A DNA stretch of 64,000 nucleotides, taken from Acanthosepion lycidas. Lineage: Eukaryota; Mollusca; Cephalopoda; Sepiida; Sepiidae. Shown one piece after another: positions 11,738 through 23,339 of the stretch. The translations under genes were made by a program, and so were the position numbers. Position 1 is the stretch's first letter, and the number at the start of each line of letters is the position of its first letter. The stretch covers positions 59,210,252-59,274,251 of the forward strand of contig OZ010574.1 in NCBI GenBank assembly GCA_963932145.1, given 5' to 3'. The notes beneath the pieces are model-generated. The model did no database searches. It saw nothing but the letters and a program-made list of their open reading frames with translations, and was not told where the DNA came from.

Positions 11738-11764
11738 GAAGTGAAAAAACCATGACCAACAGCA
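11738..11764 (-). CDS. CMIP: CMIP exon 10: 27-nt microexon
   Basis: This 27-nt exon takes one base of a split Asp codon, reads AVGHGFFT and ends with two bases of a split Ser codon. It aligns with EALAHEKFTKEL of vertebrate CMIP. The acceptor is TTTGTTTTGCAG and the donor is GTAAGTA. It has introns of 174 and 492 nt on its two sides, both very short for this locus. Skipping it would remove nine residues without changing the frame, so alternative inclusion is possible. Confidence 0.9.
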
Positions 11765-11938
11765 CTGCAAAACAAAAAGATTAACAAATCATTGATTTGA
11801 TAAACAGGATTAGAAGAAAGGTTTCTGGTGCATCAACATAAAAAAGGGTCATAAATTTAGTATATCAATAACAATCAACAAACTTATTTATGATGGAATT
11901 CACCACATTATTTGCGAGAGGAATGGTTTTATACTTAC
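11765..11938 (-). other. CMIP intron 9 (174 nt)
   Basis: A compact intron without a recognisable repeat. Together with the 492-nt intron it keeps exons 9, 10 and 11 within one 0.9-kb cluster, in contrast to multi-kilobase introns elsewhere in the gene. Confidence 0.88.
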
Positions 11939-12004
11939 TCATCAGGAAATGGAATAGGTTGCAAAAGGCTTCCCACAATGCATCGCCAGTCATCGTACTG
12001 TGAC
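11939..12004 (-). CDS. CMIP: CMIP exon 9: YDDW..[8 protein letters not shown] block
   Basis: This 66-nt exon begins and ends in split codons (AT|G Met and GA|T Asp). It encodes [20 protein letters not shown] followed by D. Vertebrate CMIP reads [20 protein letters not shown] here, so the match is nearly exact. The acceptor is TTCCTCAG and the donor is GTAAGTA. A short 174-nt intron leads to a 27-nt microexon. Confidence 0.95.
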
Positions 12005-13019
12005 CTGAGGAATGGCATGAAGCAAAGAGATTTAGAAAGAAGCAAATAACATTTTATGAAGATTTATTTCTCATCTAAATAAAAAGCAAATTATGTCTCT
12101 GAAACCCTTCTAACTCTACATAGACATATTATACCATTTTAGAATCAGGATGATCCAGGGATTAAAAATCTGCCATTTGTCTGGTGTTTGAACATCTGTC
12201 ATTGGGATTTGTGTCTGGATGAGGAAACAGTTAAAAATTCAAATTTTAAAATAACCAAAAAAAATTAGTGATTTTAAAAGTTTTTAATTTATATTGAGTT
12301 TAAAGTAACACAAAAACTTTGTGAATTTAAAAATTTGTTTTAAATTCAGTTTAAAACATCTCCAATACTTTGTGAATTGAGGAAATCAATTTTATTTCTT
12401 CAAAATGCCAAGGTGTTAGTGTGAGAGGTTTCGCAATGTGAAATTTTGAAGTTTGTGATTTGAAGAACTCAATTTCAACCTTAATTGGAATTTCAGCCCA
12501 AATCAGGCTGGAATTGGACTTAAAGTCTGAATCAGAATTAAAGTGAGGTTTTGAAGTTCCATGGAGTGAACTGGGGAAGTCAAAGATTATTTCTTCAAAA
12601 TTATCATTGTGTTCTAAGCTGAACCAGAGGTTCCTTTAGGTTTGGGCTGCTTGACCAATTAGCCCTCCACAGGAGTTAGCTTAAAAGTCTGCACAGAATG
12701 TGACTTTTAAGTTAGTTTTAAATAAATAGGAACAAAACATTGCTGGTTGAATATTAGGCTATAAAACTGATTTAATATCATTTCTAAGCTATGGCATTTT
12801 GAAGATAGTTATATAAAAAAGAAATTTCAAAGTTTTTGAGAAGTAGGAATTTTCAGCAGCCACTCAAGTAAGGTATTAGCTTTCTTAGACCCTATTCATC
12901 CCCATCTGCAATATGAACAGCATAAAAGTGAAAAGAATTTAATATTCCCAGTATGAAATTCATGATTTTTTTAAGTCTTAATTTTCTGACATTGCAGATA
13001 AAGGTTTCATCCCAAGTAA

Positions 13020-13540
13020 GGCAATAAAGCCACTAAAATGCAAGGGGTCACTCAGTGTTAGAGAAAAAACAGTATTAAGGAGAGTGAAAAATAAAAGAAC
13101 AGGAATTGAGAAGAAGAAAGATAACAATTGACATTGCATTTAAATTTTTGAAGATCAAACTTGACTGGGAAGCAAGAACCTGGAAGAGAGTTCCACAAGT
13201 GAGAAGTGTGATAGAAGAAACTATTAACATAGAACTTATAGTTACATTCAGTTATTCCAACTGTAAAACTAACTGCCAATTTAGGACTACACTTAAATTC
13301 ATAAAGTCTAAGTACCGTAGAGGAAAGTTCATTAAAACAATTACCATGAAGGTATTTACAGAAAAGGCACAGGGAAGCTATGTTAAAGCAGTGAGAAAAT
13401 GACTGAAGATGAGATACCAGATTGACATCAATAACATTGCAGATTCTTCTTTGGATTTCATCAAGAATCTCTAAATATTTAGCAGGAACACCAGACCAGA
13501 CCAGACCAGACCAGACCAGACGTGGCAGCAATATTCAAAG
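13020..13540 (-). pseudogene. 5'-truncated LINE (jockey-like RT C-terminus)
   Basis: The minus strand reads LDEIQRRICNVID, ASLCLFCKYLHGNCFNELSS, TSHLWNSLPGSCFPVKFDLQ and KFKCNVN. These are the C-terminal motifs of a non-LTR reverse transcriptase family. Only the last about 150 codons remain, with a five-fold CCAGA tandem at the 5' junction (13495-13520). The 3' tail carries the GGCAATAAAGCCACTAA sequence of the family. Confidence 0.85.
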
Positions 13541-13805
13541 GATAAAAGGTTTGTAAATTCTGGCAAGAAAGATTGTCTAGCCACAACACAGTGAACAACA
13601 TTTCCTAGCAGGAGACCTAGCAATTGATTTAATATAAACTTTCCACTTCATGTTCATAGTAGCACTAGTTATGAAATATGTCCCCCATAAAGTTGCATCC
13701 AGAGCCATTGGTTTTAATGCCCCCATTTACATCCAAAGTAAATCCTTTTTAAATACAAATGCACATACCATCCAAATAAATTTACTTTTAATTGTAGTAA
13801 TCTAG

Positions 13806-14100
13806 GTTAGGAGGCATGGTGGAGTAATGGATAACAGCTTGGATTGAGCAATCTGAGAGCCGAGTTTGAGTTTGAGTTGAATCCATTACATTCATTTACG
13901 TGCTAATACCCTAGGGAAAAGTATGAATCATCTTCTTCTCCCCCCAGCTATAGGTAATTAGCAGGACAGACCAGGTTCTATAGCCTTGGATGGCAACTGG
14001 TCTACCACAGAGAGAAATGGCAACCTACTGCCTCGTCAGTCATGTATCGAAATATACATGATCATCTAAGCATGTGTCATGCATGGCACATAACCGACTG
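13806..14100 (+). repeat. tRNA-type SINE, nearly full length
   Basis: The head reads GGAGTAATGGATAACAGCTT and the B-box-like region GAGTTGAATCC. The body reads CCAGCTATAGGTAATTAGCA and AGAAATGGCAACCTACTGCC, and the tail CATGGCACATAACCGACTGA. Same family as 6360-6672, opposite strand. Confidence 0.85.
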
Positions 14101-14779
14101 AATCTAGATGTGCTGGACTACAGCTTACCACTTGTTGGTAGCAGGAATTGAGCAAGAATGATGTTATCTATTAACTTGTGACTTAGTATAAGTCTGATTA
14201 TCCACTATTAGTATAAAGTTTAACCATACCACATTAGAAGTGAAAATTCTTATAGCAAAGGCCTGGGATGTCTTGAATAAAATGGATGTAATCTGGAAAT
14301 CTGATTTACCAGACAACCTCAAATGGAGATTCTTTTGAACCACTGTAGAGGTGGTATTAATGTATGTTGTCACTGCTTGGACATCAACTAAAACCCTATA
14401 GTCTACACTTGATGGAATTTACACTCTGATGCTGAAAGCTATACTTAACATCTCTTGAAGACAATATCCAACTAAATCACAGCTCTATGGACTTATCCTT
14501 GATATTCGTACAATCTTACGCAAATGCAGAATGCTCATAGCAGGAAACTGCTGGCAAACAGAACAAGAACTTGTGAGTGGTTTATTGCTCTGGATATCTA
14601 GCCATGGAGCAAGATGTCATCCAGCAACCATCTATATTGTGACACAGAATGCCACCCTAATGACCTTCTGACCTTGACGCAGATCTGTGACAATTGGTGC
14701 AATAGACTCATAAATGTCTGAGCTAGCTCGACTGAATAAATCTAGATGCACTGTGAACCTCCCTGCTCAAACAAGGCAG

Positions 14780-15415
14780 ATATATAGTTTTTTTAGCACT
14801 AGAATTAAAGTCTTAGAGTGATTCATTCTTTGAAGCTTGATGACTGGTGCCACAGAATCAGTAAGAATATTACCAGATAACAGAAACCACATCATTTGGG
14901 GAGTTTCAATAGCAGTGACAAATAAAATGGATAGCATATGCAACTTGAAGACAAAATAATGGCATAATCAAAATGTTGACACTCCACACTATAAGTAAAT
15001 TTTACGAAGAAACCCCCCATCAATAATTGAAGTGGATGTGAGAAAACCTATTTTACTGGAAAAATTGTTTTCATAGAAATTGTTTCTATAAAGTTCAACT
15101 GACAGCAACATTGGCTGCTCTTGCAACGAATGCCAAATGTTTCCTTATAAAGGAAAGGGCTAATAATAGTAATGCTAACATTATCATTATAAGGTTTAAG
15201 TGTTCAGTACTTCACAATCACAAGTCCTGTAACTCTTTAGGGTTGTAGAGGCATCACATGTACTGCACCCATAGCAGAAGAGGTGCACCTTGGGCAAGCT
15301 AGCCTGATGGAGCAACCTGTTCCCTCTACCAAAAAAAATTGGTTTCATAGAAAGATTTTATGAATTTCAACCAATAGTCAGCGATAGCTTAATATTTCCT
15401 TATAAGGAAATAGTT
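14780..15415 (+). repeat. Dispersed repeat with TTTCCTTATAAGGAAA core
   Basis: The segment GATGACTGGTGCCACAGAAT recurs at 18240; AATGTTTCCTTATAAAGGAAAG recurs at 15405 and 16400; AGTGTTCAATACTTC.TAA-type sequence recurs at 16450. A shortened second copy follows at 15335-15415. No coding motif was recognised. Confidence 0.7.
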
Positions 15416-15439
15416 AACGTTATTATTAATTTTTTTTTA

Positions 15440-15650
15440 ATCGTATTTACCCCATACAAGACAGTAAAGTCACTAAGACACAAGGAGTTATTGGGTATGA
15501 AAGAATTTTAAAATAAAAACATTACAAAGGAGTGAGAACAATAGAAGAGTAATCAAAAGGCTGATGTTGCATTTAAATATTTGAAGATTAAGTTTGGCTA
15601 GAAAGTATGGATCTGGAAGAGAATTCCAGAAATCTAGCATAGACCAAATG
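15440..15650 (-). pseudogene. LINE 3' fragment, minus half of an inverted pair
   Basis: Minus-strand 3' tail of the jockey-like family (GATGTTGCATTTAAATATTT is the complement of the FKCNIN region). It runs straight into a plus-strand fragment of the same family at about 15650. Confidence 0.7.
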
Positions 15651-16165
15651 AAATTGTTATACACAAACCCACAAGACCTATACAGAAAAATGCTGCTTGA
15701 CAGGACAGATACCCATGAGGTTGGCCCTGATCTGGCATCTCATTTACAGTTGCTGTCACATGTATTGTTGCCTCCCTCTGTCTTTTCTACAAATAATTTC
15801 ATGATAACTGTTCTGATGAGCTATTTTCGCTAGTTCCCAGACTGCATGAATTTAAACATGCCACTAGGTCAGTATCTCAGTCCCACCCTTTCACTGTCAA
15901 AATGATTAAAATGTAGCCATCTCTTCTACTCCAATAGCTTCAGATCTTGCACTTCTTGACTGTGGAACTCTATCTCTTACTTGCTTTCCTGATAGCTATA
16001 ATCTAACTATTCAAATGCAATGTCACTCAAAATCTCCAGATGACTTGATCTATTCCCCGTCCTTCATTTCATCCTTTCCTCTTTCACACGTCTTTACTCT
16101 TGCTTGCACTTTCTGTAACCCATTGTGTTCTAGTGGCACTCCCACTTGCTTGGGGTGAAAAGTTA
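15650..16165 (+). pseudogene. LINE 3' fragment, plus half of an inverted pair
   Basis: The plus strand holds the CCTCCCTCTGTCTTTTCTAC-like (SLCLFY) region, then a WNS-LPL-type region and the GTAACCCATTGTGTTCTAGT tail of the family. Frames are broken. Confidence 0.7.
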
Positions 16166-16189
16166 AAGGGTAGGTAAAGATAAATAGCG

Positions 16190-16560
16190 AGTTTTGTAAA
16201 ACTAGTGAATGTTGTGACATAATCACAAACAAAGAACTATCAATTAACAGAATCAACATCACTTGAATTCCCTATCAATATGGAAAGAGTAATACCAGTT
16301 AGTAGACTTAAGAAACCTTTTTTCTGAAAGATAGTTTTAATAGAAAGATTTTATGAATTTCAACCGAGAGCAGCACTGCCTGCTTGGTTAATGAATATCG
16401 AATGTTTCCTTATAAGGAAACGGTTAATAAAGGTAACGTTACCATTATAAGGTGTAAGTGTTCAATACTTCATAATAACAAGTCCTGTAACTCATTTGAA
16501 TCATAGGCACACCACATGTATTCCCACCATACGAGCAATGGCATGTTTTGATAGCCTAAC
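16190..16560 (+). repeat. Dispersed repeat with TTTCCTTATAAGGAAA core
   Basis: This copy carries the perfect 16-bp palindrome TTTCCTTATAAGGAAA near 16410, followed by CGGTTAATAAAGGTAACGTT and ATTATAAGGTGTAAGTGTTC. It aligns with 15110-15280. Confidence 0.75.
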
Positions 16561-16574
16561 AGATCCCAACCCTG

Positions 16575-16820
16575 CCCAGGCTTGTATTCAGAGTTATCCT
16601 CCTCCTAGACCGGTTGCCAATCAAGGCTAGAGGACCCAGTCTGTCCGGCTATTTCCCCTATTGCTGGAGGTAGAAGAGATGGATTCATACATTTCCCAAG
16701 GGTAATTTGCATATAGGTAAGTCTAAAACTTGACTGGAATTTAAACTTGGAGATCCGAGTTCAAATTCCACTCAAATTCATTACATTCACTCATGCAAAA
16801 ATACCATTAGGAAAGGCACA
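16575..16820. repeat. Two SINE fragments facing each other
   Basis: A minus-strand body fragment at 16575-16745 meets a plus-strand head fragment at 16750-16820 with complementary ends (TGACTGGAATTTAAACTTGG against GAGTTCAAATTCCACTCAAA). The end of the pair is 20 bp from the donor of CMIP exon 8. Confidence 0.65.
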
Positions 16821-16839
16821 TAGTTTCAGACATACTTAC

Positions 16840-16920
16840 ATAGTTTCAAACATTTTAATGTAGCATAAAAGCTTCTTGTTCCAATCTTCTTCACTTATGT
16901 TTGTGTTGTTTAAGAATCCT
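16840..16920 (-). CDS. CMIP: CMIP exon 8: short variable linker
   Basis: This 81-nt exon completes a split Arg codon and ends with two bases of a split Met codon. It reads GFLNNTNISEEDWNKKLLCY followed by IKMFET. The first half has no clear counterpart in vertebrate CMIP. The second half (LLCYIKMFETM) corresponds to LGCYVEILKLLS, just before the YDDW motif. The acceptor is TTCTTTTTTGCAG and the donor is GTAAGTA. The intron before it is 11.6 kb, the longest closed intron here. Inverted SINE fragments lie within 100-250 bp of its donor. Confidence 0.9.
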
Positions 16921-17104
16921 CTGCAAAAAAGAAGAAAACATTTGGTTAAAATGGTGTACAGGAATTGTGTAAAATGAATACAAAAATAATTCAGACATTA
17001 AGTTGTAGGTGGATTTTTTATCTTCCAAGTTTTTATCGTTCATTACATTATACTAGTAAAATAGTGAATTCTTCAGAAAGTGTCTTTTATATTGACACTT
17101 TCTT

Positions 17105-17462
17105 CTTGGTAAATGTTGAGGGATGTGGTAGGTCTTGATGATCGATACAATATCAGTATTAGTCTTCTTATATGTGCTGCATCCCTGGCTCTCCACAACT
17201 TCCTACCCCTTATGGTTCTTAGCAGCATTTCTCGCTTTGTCAAGCCTCTCTCCCACTGTTCTGCCATCCACTCATACAATCTCGTCAGGTGTCTTCATGA
17301 CCTCGATATGCCCTCCTTTCTTGTTATGTGCCGTAGAAATTTCAACTGTCTTTTTCTGATACTGGGTATAAGTTTTCTTTTTGTTTCCATTTTCTTTAAG
17401 ACTTCCTTGTTGCTTATTCAGTCTGTCCAAGGAATTCTCAGTATCCTTCTGTAGAACTACAC
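17105..17462 (-). pseudogene. LINE RT C-terminal tail (second LINE family)
   Basis: The minus strand holds the ending GRKLWRARDA and, in other frames, LKENGNKK and ISTAHNKKGGH-like sequence. These match the tail in the copies at 47690-48440 and 27590-28222 (MWFYR..RISW.., RKLWRAMIAxVLKGHG). Several frameshifts. Confidence 0.75.
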
Positions 17463-17709
17463 TTTAGTCTACAAGAATATTTAAAAGGAGTTACATTCTC
17501 TAAAGATAGAGTTGAACCTGAATTGGATATAAATGCCAATAATATAATAAAATTCATTTTTTTCTGATAATTTCTAAAATCAAAAATGTCTAAATTAACA
17601 CAATAGTTTTCTTTTTTCAGAACAATGGTTAAAATGGTTTCAAATAAATAAATCCTTTAACATTAAATCTTAAAGAAAGTGAAATTACTACAAAATCACA
17701 TTGAAACAT

Positions 17710-17945
17710 TGGTTCCCATATGATCAAGCAACATCAATCCTGGTCAATGGGTGACCGCTTGGCAATACCAGATGCTGTAGGCTTGGATGTGCAGATGGTA
17801 AAGTGGATAATGGCTCAGAATTGTAAATCACAGGCCGAGTTCCAATTCCAGTTGGGTTTGTTATATTCATTTATATGCAGATATTGGGAAAGGCAGGAAT
17901 CCTCTTTAACCCCATCTATGGGTTAATTAGTAAGACTTGTATCAC
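17710..17945 (+). repeat. 5S-derived SINE, truncated
   Basis: It begins inside the 5S-like head (AAGCAACATCAATCCTGGTC, GGTGACCGCTTGGCAATACC, AGATGCTGTAGGC) and continues into the tRNA-like module AAGTGGATAATGGCTCAGAA and a CAGTTGGGTTTGTTATATTC body. Confidence 0.8.
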
Positions 17946-18224
17946 TAAATCATTATTAACTCAAAGAAGAAAATTTTCTTACAATTTAAAGATATTTCGT
18001 AAGGGTTATTAGTAAGCCATAGAAAATGAATGAATCAATCAATTAAAGTGACCATTTTTCAGACTAAGATATATATACCGGCACTACAGTCTCAAACAAA
18101 GCCAAAATATTAAGCTAAGAACCCATTTTCTTAAGAAGCCTCCTCAGATGTACATGCAATGATTTTATTAGGCCAAAATGGTTTCAAGCTGATGAATTCT
18201 GTAGGTCTTAAAGAAGACAATCCT

Positions 18225-18560
18225 TCATCAGATTTTACAGACTGGTGCCACAGAATCATCAAGAACTTTACCAAATGCAACATCATTTGAAGACTTCCAA
18301 CAGGAGTAACACATAAAATGCATAGCACCTGTAACTTGAAGGGAAAATAAAATATAATCAAAATGTTGACTTTCCATACTACATTAAACAAAAGGTTAAG
18401 AAGGAAACACCCCATCAGTACCAGAAAGTGCAATAACAGTAGACTTGAGAAGTCTACTTTCTTGAAAAACTGCTTTAAGAAAAAGATTTTATAAATTTCA
18501 AGTGGCAGTAACAGTTTAGTTAATGAATGTCAAGTGTTTCTTATATGAAAACGGAAAATC
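18225..18560 (-). repeat. Dispersed repeat related to 14780-15415
   Basis: Shares GACTGGTGCCACAGAATCA, CAAAATGTTGACTTTCCATA and GTTAATGAATGTCAAGTGTT with the copy at 14.8 kb. The palindrome core is degraded here. The orientation given is tentative. Confidence 0.6.
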
Positions 18561-19332
18561 TCATGACTATCATTTAATAGTTACGTTTTTTTCCAGTATT
18601 TGCATGTGATTGCATGATTATTTTTTTTACCAGTTTAAACCCGTGAAAAAGTCAGTTTTCCTATTTCTGATGAATTTCAATTCATCCGTTAACGATTGAA
18701 TAAGTTCACAACGAGTTCTATGACAATAAAACATCCATAGAAATTCCGCTATCACATCATTAAATATTTCAGCTTAACTTCAACAAAAATATTGCAATAG
18801 CAATCATAAATATGAATGCTGGTCAGTATTTTAAGAAGTAAGGGGGTACAAATTGAAAGATTTGAAATTGAGAACTTTTTTCCATTTCACTGAAATAGAC
18901 ATTAAACACTTTGATCTTCCCTTCTTTCATTCATTGTCTGGCTGAAACCAAGTAACGTCCAGGGCTGTAGCAAAGACCAATGTTTTTTTGTTTTTTCCAT
19001 GAGGGCAAAAAAATTAAGAATTTTGCCTTAAGTTATCAAATGCCACCAACACAGTTAGAGGCAAGAACATTTAAAGTTTCCAGTACCTTTTTAATTTGAT
19101 AGGTTACTAAATTATTAAAATATGTGAATCAACTATAAGGAAATCCTTATGATTTACCATTTTATAACGTTTAAATCATTTGGCAATTAGCCAATGTTTT
19201 ACCAACCATTCCAATAAGCAATGTAATAAATAGTGTAAATAAAAAATATCATAGAAATATATATAAAAATTGATAAAGAAAAGTTTTCCTTTTGTCATTA
19301 TTAATATAATAATTTTACAGATAGACTGTTTA

Positions 19333-19335
<3 letters not shown>

Positions 19336-19391
<56 letters not shown>
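19336..19391. repeat. (TA)n microsatellite
   Basis: Uninterrupted TA repeat bordering the CA/GA array. Confidence 0.95.
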
Positions 19392-19392
<1 letters not shown>

Positions 19393-19394
19393 AG

Positions 19395-20240
19395 AAAGAG
19401 GTAATGAGATGAATGGACAAAGAGTAAGAGATACAAAGAGAAACACACACACAAAAAGAGAGAAACACACATGAGAGAGAGACACACGCACAGACAGAGA
19501 GATAAAGACACGGGCAGAGACAAAGAGAGAGTGACACAAACACATGTAGGCAGAGAGATAAGGAGAGTGCCACACAGATGCAGAGACAAAGGGAGAGAGA
19601 CACACACAAACAAAATGACACATGCACACACATAGAGGCAGAGAGAGAGACAGATATACACACACACACAGAGGTAGAGACAAAGAGAATGACACACACA
19701 CAGAGACAAAGAGAGAGAGAGAGGAAAACATGCACACAAAGACAATGACACACACATACACACAGGTAGAGAGATAAAGAAAGTGACACACAGAGGTAGA
19801 GGAGAGAGACATAGACAAAGAAAATGACACACACATAGGCAGGGAGATAGAGCGAGAGACAGATACACACACACAGAGGTAGACACAAAGAGAATCACAC
19901 ACACACACAGACAAAGAGAGAGAGAGAGAGAAAGATATACACACAACGATAATGACACACACATAGACACAGAGAAAGACAGAGAGAGAGAGAGAAAATA
20001 CACATACACAGAGAGAGAGAAGAGCAGCAAATAAAAAAGACAAAGACACACACACAGAGACAAACACGCAGACAGACAGGTAGGCACACAAAGACAGACA
20101 CACACACAGACAAAGATACACACAAAGAGAGAAACACAGATACAAAGACAGTGAGAGATACACAGATAGGCAGATACAGAGAGAGACACACACACACACA
20201 CACAGAGGCAGAGACAAAGAAAGAGAGAGAGAGAGAGATT
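19395..20240. repeat. CA/GA/GACA-rich tandem array
   Basis: About 0.85 kb of imperfect short units (GAGAGACACACACA, AGAGGCAGAGACAAAGAGA) with no long fixed period. The plus strand is almost free of T and the minus strand reads pure SLCVC-type open frames of over 300 codons, which are compositional artefacts. Confidence 0.92.
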
Positions 20241-20437
20241 CATACACACCTTTACACAAACATGAAGTGAGATGGAGACACCGAGAGAAAATGCGTTTAA
20301 TTTTTCTTTATATAATTCATCTTAGCAAACACATATGTACATTGTTTTTCTTTATATCATATACAAACTTCTTTTTTAATGGCAGACCAGTCGAACAGCT
20401 GAATATTTAGACCCTTTTTTAAGGAGTCAAATGATTC

Positions 20438-20468
<31 letters not shown>

Positions 20469-21301
20469 AATAAATAAATGAGTTTAAATCAATTTCTCCT
20501 TAGACATGAGAAATCTTTCTAAACATAGTAGGAAGCTAATTTTGATATCACAAGTCACGGGGAGCCTCTTTATGAGTCAGAAAGAGGTTGACTGAACCTG
20601 ATAAATTGCTTCAAGTGGGAGTTAAGTTCCATTCAGCATTTAGAGGTGGTAAAACCAGTAAAACTTAGCCTGAGATGAAGTAAATTAATATATTTTAATA
20701 CTGACAATTCCCTGAACGACTCCCCCACGCCTGTCTAGCCAGATAGCATGAAGGTAGAAGTTTGTGACTAAACTGGTTATTCATCCCTACTCCACCAAGT
20801 GTCAATGTGTACATATATGGAATGTTACTAAGAGAGCAATCTACTGGAATCACAGGGTTGGGAGAAAATGGATTTTTTGTGGTGCTAGCTTTCAAATGAG
20901 GAGAGCTGGCTTTAGTAAAAATCAAATAAAAAAAAAAATAAAAAAAAAATCAGCATTTTAATTCCGGAGTTATTTTTTATGGTTTTCAATACAATCTCTC
21001 TCTATATAAAATTCTGTGACTTCCATTAGTCCGTCCATCTGTTCTAAAATAGCCATACAATGACTGATCAAAACCAAATTTTGGGGAGAGGTGCAAACAG
21101 GTAAGTGGGTACAAAGTACAGTTGGTTTTACTAGGGTGTGTAGCTTAGTACAATAAATTTTCATTAACTTTTTTGAAAAAATTAAGTTTTATTATTTAAC
21201 ATACAAATATTCCCACTATTTTAAAAACAATTTTATGATTAAAGTAACAAATACTTTATGTAATAAAAATGCGATATTATTTCTTGCATATCTTTTCTGG
21301 A

Positions 21302-21306
<5 letters not shown>

Positions 21307-21360
<54 letters not shown>
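21307..21360. repeat. (TA)n(CA)n microsatellite
   Basis: TA run passing into a CA run. Confidence 0.95.
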
Positions 21361-21754
21361 GAATCCAGTTTCCAGTGAAAACAAACAAATCAGAAGGCCA
21401 AATGTTTCAAAAAGTAGGAATTTGGCTCCAAAATGAAATATTTATGCATGACCAGTTGTATGTTGCATGCTCAAGAGTAAGAAATCCAATGATTTTATTT
21501 TTCGCTGTTAAAAAGGAAAAAAAGAAATTTTCTTAAAAAATATCGTTTACCATGAAGTCCTATATAGGTCTGTGTTTCAATTAAAATACACATGGTTACA
21601 TGCAAATGTATACACATACAATTTGAATGAAATTGAAATGGACATCTGTGTTGCAAGGGTCAGTTTTCCTTTCTGTCTGCCAACAAACCTTGAGTTATAG
21701 GAAAAGAGAATAAAGTGAAATGTACAGCCAGTCATTCTTAGGACTCATTTAAAT

Positions 21755-21850
21755 TGGGCACTTCAACATAGTGAAATGGTTAGCAAGCTTATCTCACTAG
21801 AACAATTACGACTAAACAGCGAGTTTGATTCTCACTGGGTGCCTATATTT
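21755..21850 (+). repeat. tRNA-like SINE head
   Basis: CATAGTGAAATGGTTAGCAA (A-box-like) and CGAGTTTGATTCTCACTGGG (B-box-like) are spaced as in a tRNA. The arms do not fold into a convincing cloverleaf, so I call it a SINE piece. Confidence 0.55.
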
Positions 21851-22321
21851 TTGGCCTTATGCCACATCTAAGCTATGCTTAGAAAAATTATAGGAGCTCT
21901 TCTTCCAGATTTTTCCAGATGGATTGACAGGAGGAGGAGAAGAGGTTTTTTTTCCATCAGAGTAGATTCTGCAGTTGTAGTATCTGTTCTGTGTTGGAGG
22001 CCTTCTCTTCTCCCTTGTATTCCCCCAGTTGCATGACATCTGTTATGTGCTGGTGGTATGACTGGCTTTAACCAGCTTGGAAAATCTTTGTTCAGCAGCC
22101 TGAGTGGAAACACTTGGATCTCCATGCTTAAAACTGACTGTGTCACAACCTGGCTCAGTGGGAAGTAAAGATAAATTTCAAACTCATTTAAACTGAATAT
22201 ATTTTCTTATAAATGTAGTATTTCAAATGGGCAAACAGCTTAGATTTGAAATTTAATCATCTTACCATCAGCAAAACAACAGTTACTTAACTAGCTTATA
22301 TATTATAAGGAAGAATTTGTT

Positions 22322-22637
22322 CAACATCAGTCAGTTATGTGCCATGTGTGATACACGCTTAGGCGATCATGTATCTTTCGATACATAACTGACAAAGTAG
22401 ATTTTTCCTGCAGTAGGTTGCCATTTCTTTCTGCGGTAGACCAGTGGCTACATCCAAGGCTACAGAACCTTGCCCGTCCTGCTATTTACCCATAGCTTGG
22501 GGGAGAAGAAGAGGATTCATACCTTTCCCAAGGGTATTAGTACGTAAGTGGAGGTAATGGATTTGACTGGAATTCAAACTCGGCTCTGTGATTCCTCAAT
22601 ACGAGCTGCTATCCATTACTCCACCGCGCCACCCTCC
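22322..22637 (-). repeat. tRNA-type SINE, nearly full length
   Basis: Closely matches 6360-6672, including CATGTATCTTTCGATACATA and the head complement CGAGCTGCTATCCATTACTC. The plus-strand left flank has CAGTCAGTTATGTGCCATG. Confidence 0.87.
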
Positions 22638-23036
22638 TTGTTCAACATACATGGTCAAAAACTTTCATGCCTACCATGGTCATGAGCTCTGTAACCCATG
22701 AAGGGTGTAGAGGCACCACACCTACAGAAGTAGTGAGGTTTTCTGGCCAAGACAGCCCTTATGGTGTCCCACTCTCTACAGGGCTGAAGGCTGGACAGAT
22801 TGGGCCTTGTAGCCTTGGTTGGCAACCAGTCTAAAAGAAGAAAAACTTTCATGTACAGCACTTAAATTTTGTATTCATACTTATTGGAACCCAGATTAAA
22901 GTTTTACCATAATTAATTTTCATCAGGCAAGAAGGGTTCTGCTATATGGAATTATCTTTTATGGTAACAGTTACCATTTGTAACCATTGTAAGAATATAT
23001 ATATCTGTGTGTGTGTGTGTGTGCGTGTGCATGAAA

Positions 23037-23131
23037 ATTGAAGTCAACACTTAGAGGTGACAGGCTGTTTCATGCTAGACGCATTGCATCTATCATGAAA
23101 CAGCCTGTCACCTCTAAGTGTTGACTTCAAT
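23037..23131. repeat. Perfect 38-bp inverted repeat with 19-nt loop
   Basis: The arms are 23037-23074 and 23094-23131 and are fully complementary (ATTGAAGTCAACACTTAGAG begins the left arm). The arm sequence belongs to a dispersed repeat: a related GGTCAACACTTCACAGTGAC occurs at 2310. Confidence 0.92.
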
Positions 23132-23206
23132 GTTCATTTTTATATTTACACACGCTCTATCTCTGATATTGGGCATTTTATCCCATAAATATAGCACACC
23201 TTAAGA

Positions 23207-23247
<41 letters not shown>

Positions 23248-23257
23248 CACACACACA
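23207..23257. repeat. (TA)n(CA)n microsatellite
   Basis: TA run followed by a CA run. Confidence 0.95.
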
Positions 23258-23339
23258 AGAGAAACTGATTGACATGAATAATCCTTTGACTAGAGTGTGT
23301 CTGGTATAGATAAGAGTTGGAACTTTGTCTTCAAGGACA

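Larger units (their letters stand above)
12005..16839 (-). other. CMIP intron 8 (4.8 kb)
   Basis: Holds LINE fragments at 13020-13540 and 15440-16165, a tRNA-type SINE at 13806-14100, a dispersed palindromic-core family at 14780-15415 and 16190-16560, and opposed SINE pieces at 16575-16820. At 12010-13010 and 14110-14780 I see only low-complexity or unrecognised sequence. Confidence 0.8.

Noticed and set aside
19176..20259. A 357-codon minus-strand frame rich in Cys, Leu, Ser and Val
   Set aside because: It is a translation of the CA/GA array. No start context, domain or splice structure supports it.
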